In this document: piece after piece, positions 29,226 through 30,759 of the stretch
Numbering within the stretch: position 1 is the first letter of the stretch
Layout of the letters: every line of letters begins with the position of its first letter
Origin: a virus
Direction: 5' to 3' (one strand)
Virus record (IMG/VR): IMGVR_UViG_3300029893_000047
Location: 1-30,759 of that record
DNA: 30,759 nt
Notes under the pieces: model-generated
What the model was told of the DNA's origin: nothing
Database searches by the model: none
What the model saw: only the letters and a program-made list of their open reading frames with translations
Program-made: the position numbers and the translations under genes

Positions 29226-29706
29226 CGACAGCCCCAATCCGGCAGACGCGCTGTGGATGATGGTCATGGCGGCGACGGAAGATGTCCCGACGATTCACTT
29301 TGACATTCGACCCAAGTCAAAAGCACGGCCAAGGGTGACACGTCGCGGCATTACCTACATGCCCAAGGACTATGTGCTGTATTGCAAGAGGCTCGCCGAG
29401 GTGTTCCACGCCGCAGGCGGCGAGACTCTCACCGGAGACGAAACAAGCCCACTGGTCATGGTGATGGAGTTCGGGCTGAAGGTTCCCCAAATGCTGAACA
29501 AGACCAAGCTGCGCGCTGTCGAGCGCAAGGCTCTGCTGGGCACCGCAGCCAATTGCTCACGCGCTGACGTTGACAATCTGGAAGGTGCCGTGCTGGATGC
29601 GCTGCTGCCCAAGGATGTAGGCGGCGACGGACGTGTGGTGATGACCGTGTCGCGCAAGATATGGTCGGCCTCTTACTACGTCAAGCTGAAGGTGATGACA
29701 TGTTGA
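29215..29706 (+). CDS. RusA-type Holliday junction resolvase
   Basis: The 163-aa endonuclease cuts branched DNA before packaging. It has the family hallmarks: I-R-P-K-S-K-A-R-P-R-V near 31-41, a Tyr/Lys-rich M-P-K-D-Y segment, and R-A-D-V-D-N-L-E-G-A-V-L-D-A-L at 116-130 with Asp 118 and Asp 120, and G-G-D-G near 136-139, the positions of the catalytic Asp residues in RusA. The length is typical for the phage form. I chose ATG 29215 because AAGGA lies 7 bases upstream. It overlaps both neighbours, so translation is coupled. Confidence 0.85.
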   Translation: MSDNDSPNPADALWMMVMAATEDVPTIHFDIRPKSKARPRVTRRGITYMPKDYVLYCKRLAEVFHAAGGETLTGDETSPLVMVMEFGLKVPQMLNKTKLRAVERKALLGTAANCSRADVDNLEGAVLDALLPKDVGGDGRVVMTVSRKIWSASYYVKLKVMTC

Positions 29707-29852
29707 ACTGCCAAAGTGATTTCCTGTACGTGGGCGGTGATGCGGAACAAGACGCTTGGCTGGCGGAATTTCCCCAGCAGGCATCGACCGACAAAGACAA
29801 AACCGAAGCTGACCCAATTTCGCAGAAAAGTGTATTTTTTCCGTGGACCTAG
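29700..29852 (+). CDS. Short acidic hypothetical protein, 50 aa
   Basis: The frame starts at ATG 29700, overlapping the RusA stop, with AAGGTG about 8 bases upstream. The sequence starts MLNCQSDFLYVGGDAEQDAW and becomes Asp/Glu/Lys-rich. Its last 12 codons lie in the first copy of the repeat at 29816-29938, so the end may have arisen by duplication. No function is known, and it could be non-functional. Confidence 0.45.
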   Translation: MLNCQSDFLYVGGDAEQDAWLAEFPQQASTDKDKTEADPISQKSVFFPWT

Positions 29853-29938
29853 CCAAAATCTCCTAGCTGGGGGATGTGCGGAATTTTCACACAAAAGTCT
29901 ATTTTTTCCAGCGAGTCAGCCAGAATCTCCTGTGGGGG
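29816..29938 (+). repeat. Imperfect direct repeat of about 58 bp
   Basis: Copies at 29816-29873 and 29882-29938 share AATTT, AAAAGT, TATTTTTTCC, AGCCA, AATCTCCT and GGGGG blocks in the same order with a few differences. An 8-base spacer separates them. The AT-rich T6 core stands out in a GC-rich genome. It may be a duplicated regulatory site or part of a replication or packaging region. Confidence 0.85.
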
Positions 29939-30235
29939 CCGGGCACCGCCAAGCTGATACTCCCCCTTACTAACTGGTTAGTTAGTTCCCTGCCATTTGG
30001 CAGTTACCGGATGGCGACGGTTGCCCGGTGGTAACCCCATGTTACCACATCGGTACCCGCACGGTAACATCGGCTCTTGGTGCATCGCCCATTATATAGG
30101 TAGGAACTAGCGTTCGCCCATTGGCACGTCCTTAGCTAGAGCGGCCTATGTGGCCACAAGGGCGGGTGAGGGTAACGTCAACGGGGCAATCCCACCTCAC
30201 CTGCCCAACGGCCACCTACGGTACGGGGACCAAAC
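29939..30235. other. Noncoding region with clustered GGTAAC/GTTACC boxes
   Basis: I find no good protein gene here. The hexamer GGTAAC or its complement GTTACC occurs at 30003-30008, 30030-30035, 30041-30046, 30063-30068 and 30171-30176. Two of these form the perfect 7-bp inverted repeat TGGTAAC/GTTACCA with a 5-base loop. ACTAAC/GTTAGT at 29969-29982 is another inverted repeat, and an AT-rich TTATATAGG lies near 30091-30100. Replication origin, partition site or multi-operator regulatory region are all possible. Confidence 0.55.
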
Positions 30236-30759
30236 ATGCTACCTCCCACAGGCGCACACGTCTGCATCCGATTCACACGGCTGGAGGAATACCTGAGCTC
30301 CGCCCTCGTCAAAGCGGCCGCCCTCGACACTATCGCCCCCGGTGAACAGTCGCTTGACGCCCTCGATGCGGCTTGGGATGCTTTCAAAGAGGCCCTTCGC
30401 GCCTACGTTGCGCAGCGGAACACTTTCGTGATTTATTACAACACCGTGTTGCGCGCCTCGATTGGAGGTCATGAGGTTGAGTTGCCCCTTATCAAGGGCA
30501 CGTGGCGCAGGGCTGGCGCCCTCGACAGGCGGCACGTCACCAAATGGGGCCTGAAGGCTGCCCTTGGCCTGCGCATGCGGCGCGGCGAAAGGACCATCAA
30601 GTATCTCGCCGTCGTCGCCCGCAAGGCGGCCAATAGCCCGGATTACGTCGCAGCGGTTGAACGCGCTAAGGCGCGCCTGCGCGGGCGGGTTCTAGACCGC
30701 GTGAACACGCTATGTAACGAGACGAGTCGTTTCGTTACGTGTGAGGAGCCTGGCTGCAT
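30236..30759 (+). CDS. Hypothetical protein, open at the window end (at least 174 aa)
   Basis: The ATG at 30236 follows GGGGA at 6 bases, and the frame stays open to the last base. The start reads MLPPTGAHVCIRFTRLEEYL. The protein is helical, rich in Ala, Arg and Leu, with a strongly basic middle (W-R-R-A-G-A-L-D-R-R-H-V-T-K-W) and C-x(7)-C-x(4)-C at the visible end (C-N-E-T-S-R-F-V-T-C-E-E-P-G-C), which could begin a metal site. It could bind nucleic acid. No family is recognised. It follows the GGTAAC box region, so it may be the product that those boxes control. Confidence 0.65.
   Translation, partial: MLPPTGAHVCIRFTRLEEYLSSALVKAAALDTIAPGEQSLDALDAAWDAFKEALRAYVAQRNTFVIYYNTVLRASIGGHEVELPLIKGTWRRAGALDRRHVTKWGLKAALGLRMRRGERTIKYLAVVARKAANSPDYVAAVERAKARLRGRVLDRVNTLCNETSRFVTCEEPGC

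Overview
The window is a contiguous piece of a tailed double-stranded DNA bacteriophage (Caudoviricetes), probably with a long but short-ish tail (siphovirus-like), from an unidentified bacterial host. Evidence: a complete ordered head and tail block (terminase, portal, protease with nested scaffold, cement protein, major capsid protein, connectors, tape-measure-like protein, tail tip and fibre genes), a family A DNA polymerase and a Sak4/SSB-like/RusA recombination set. There is no integrase, no tRNA, no CRISPR array and no recognisable endolysin. A lipoprotein signal (L-T-A-C) and sigma70-like promoters show a bacterial host. Many starts have good Shine-Dalgarno sites, but several promoter-proximal genes look leaderless. 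Host phylum cannot be fixed from this. Both ends cut through genes, so the genome continues on each side.

Layout. (1) 1-2382, minus strand: small genes, mostly unrecognised, plus a 219-residue class II aminoacyl-tRNA synthetase core of the glycyl type. (2) 2379-4262, minus: family A DNA polymerase with 3'-5' exonuclease. (3) 4270-4862: no convincing gene for protein. It holds a promoter, a roughly 300-nt structured RNA closed by a 21-bp stem, a possible terminator and then the polymerase promoter, all on minus. A palindromic divergent promoter pair separates this leftward unit from the rightward terminase unit. (4) 4863-12288, plus: packaging and head genes. (5) 12387-24333, plus: connector, tail and fibre genes, including a LamG-like protein. 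(6) 24393-28439, plus: small membrane proteins, an EF-hand lipoprotein, a DnaQ-like exonuclease with zinc ribbon, Sak4-like ATPase and SSB-like protein. (7) 28440-28842: two near-identical terminator-like repeats flank a second candidate structured RNA with its own promoter. (8) 28843-29852: small proteins and a RusA-type resolvase. (9) 29853-30235: noncoding, with a 58-bp imperfect direct repeat and a cluster of GGTAAC/GTTACC boxes. (10) 30236-end: an open reading frame that runs off the window.

Regulation. Six promoters share TCAATTTG fused to the -35 hexamer, with 16-17 bp to a TACAAT/TATAAT-type -10. Two of them face away from each other across an 11-bp-arm palindrome at 4799-4830, a likely control point for leftward (replication, RNA) versus rightward (packaging, structure) transcription. 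The most unusual items are the two candidate noncoding RNAs, the GlyRS-like core encoded just downstream of a family A polymerase, and the repeated leaderless design.
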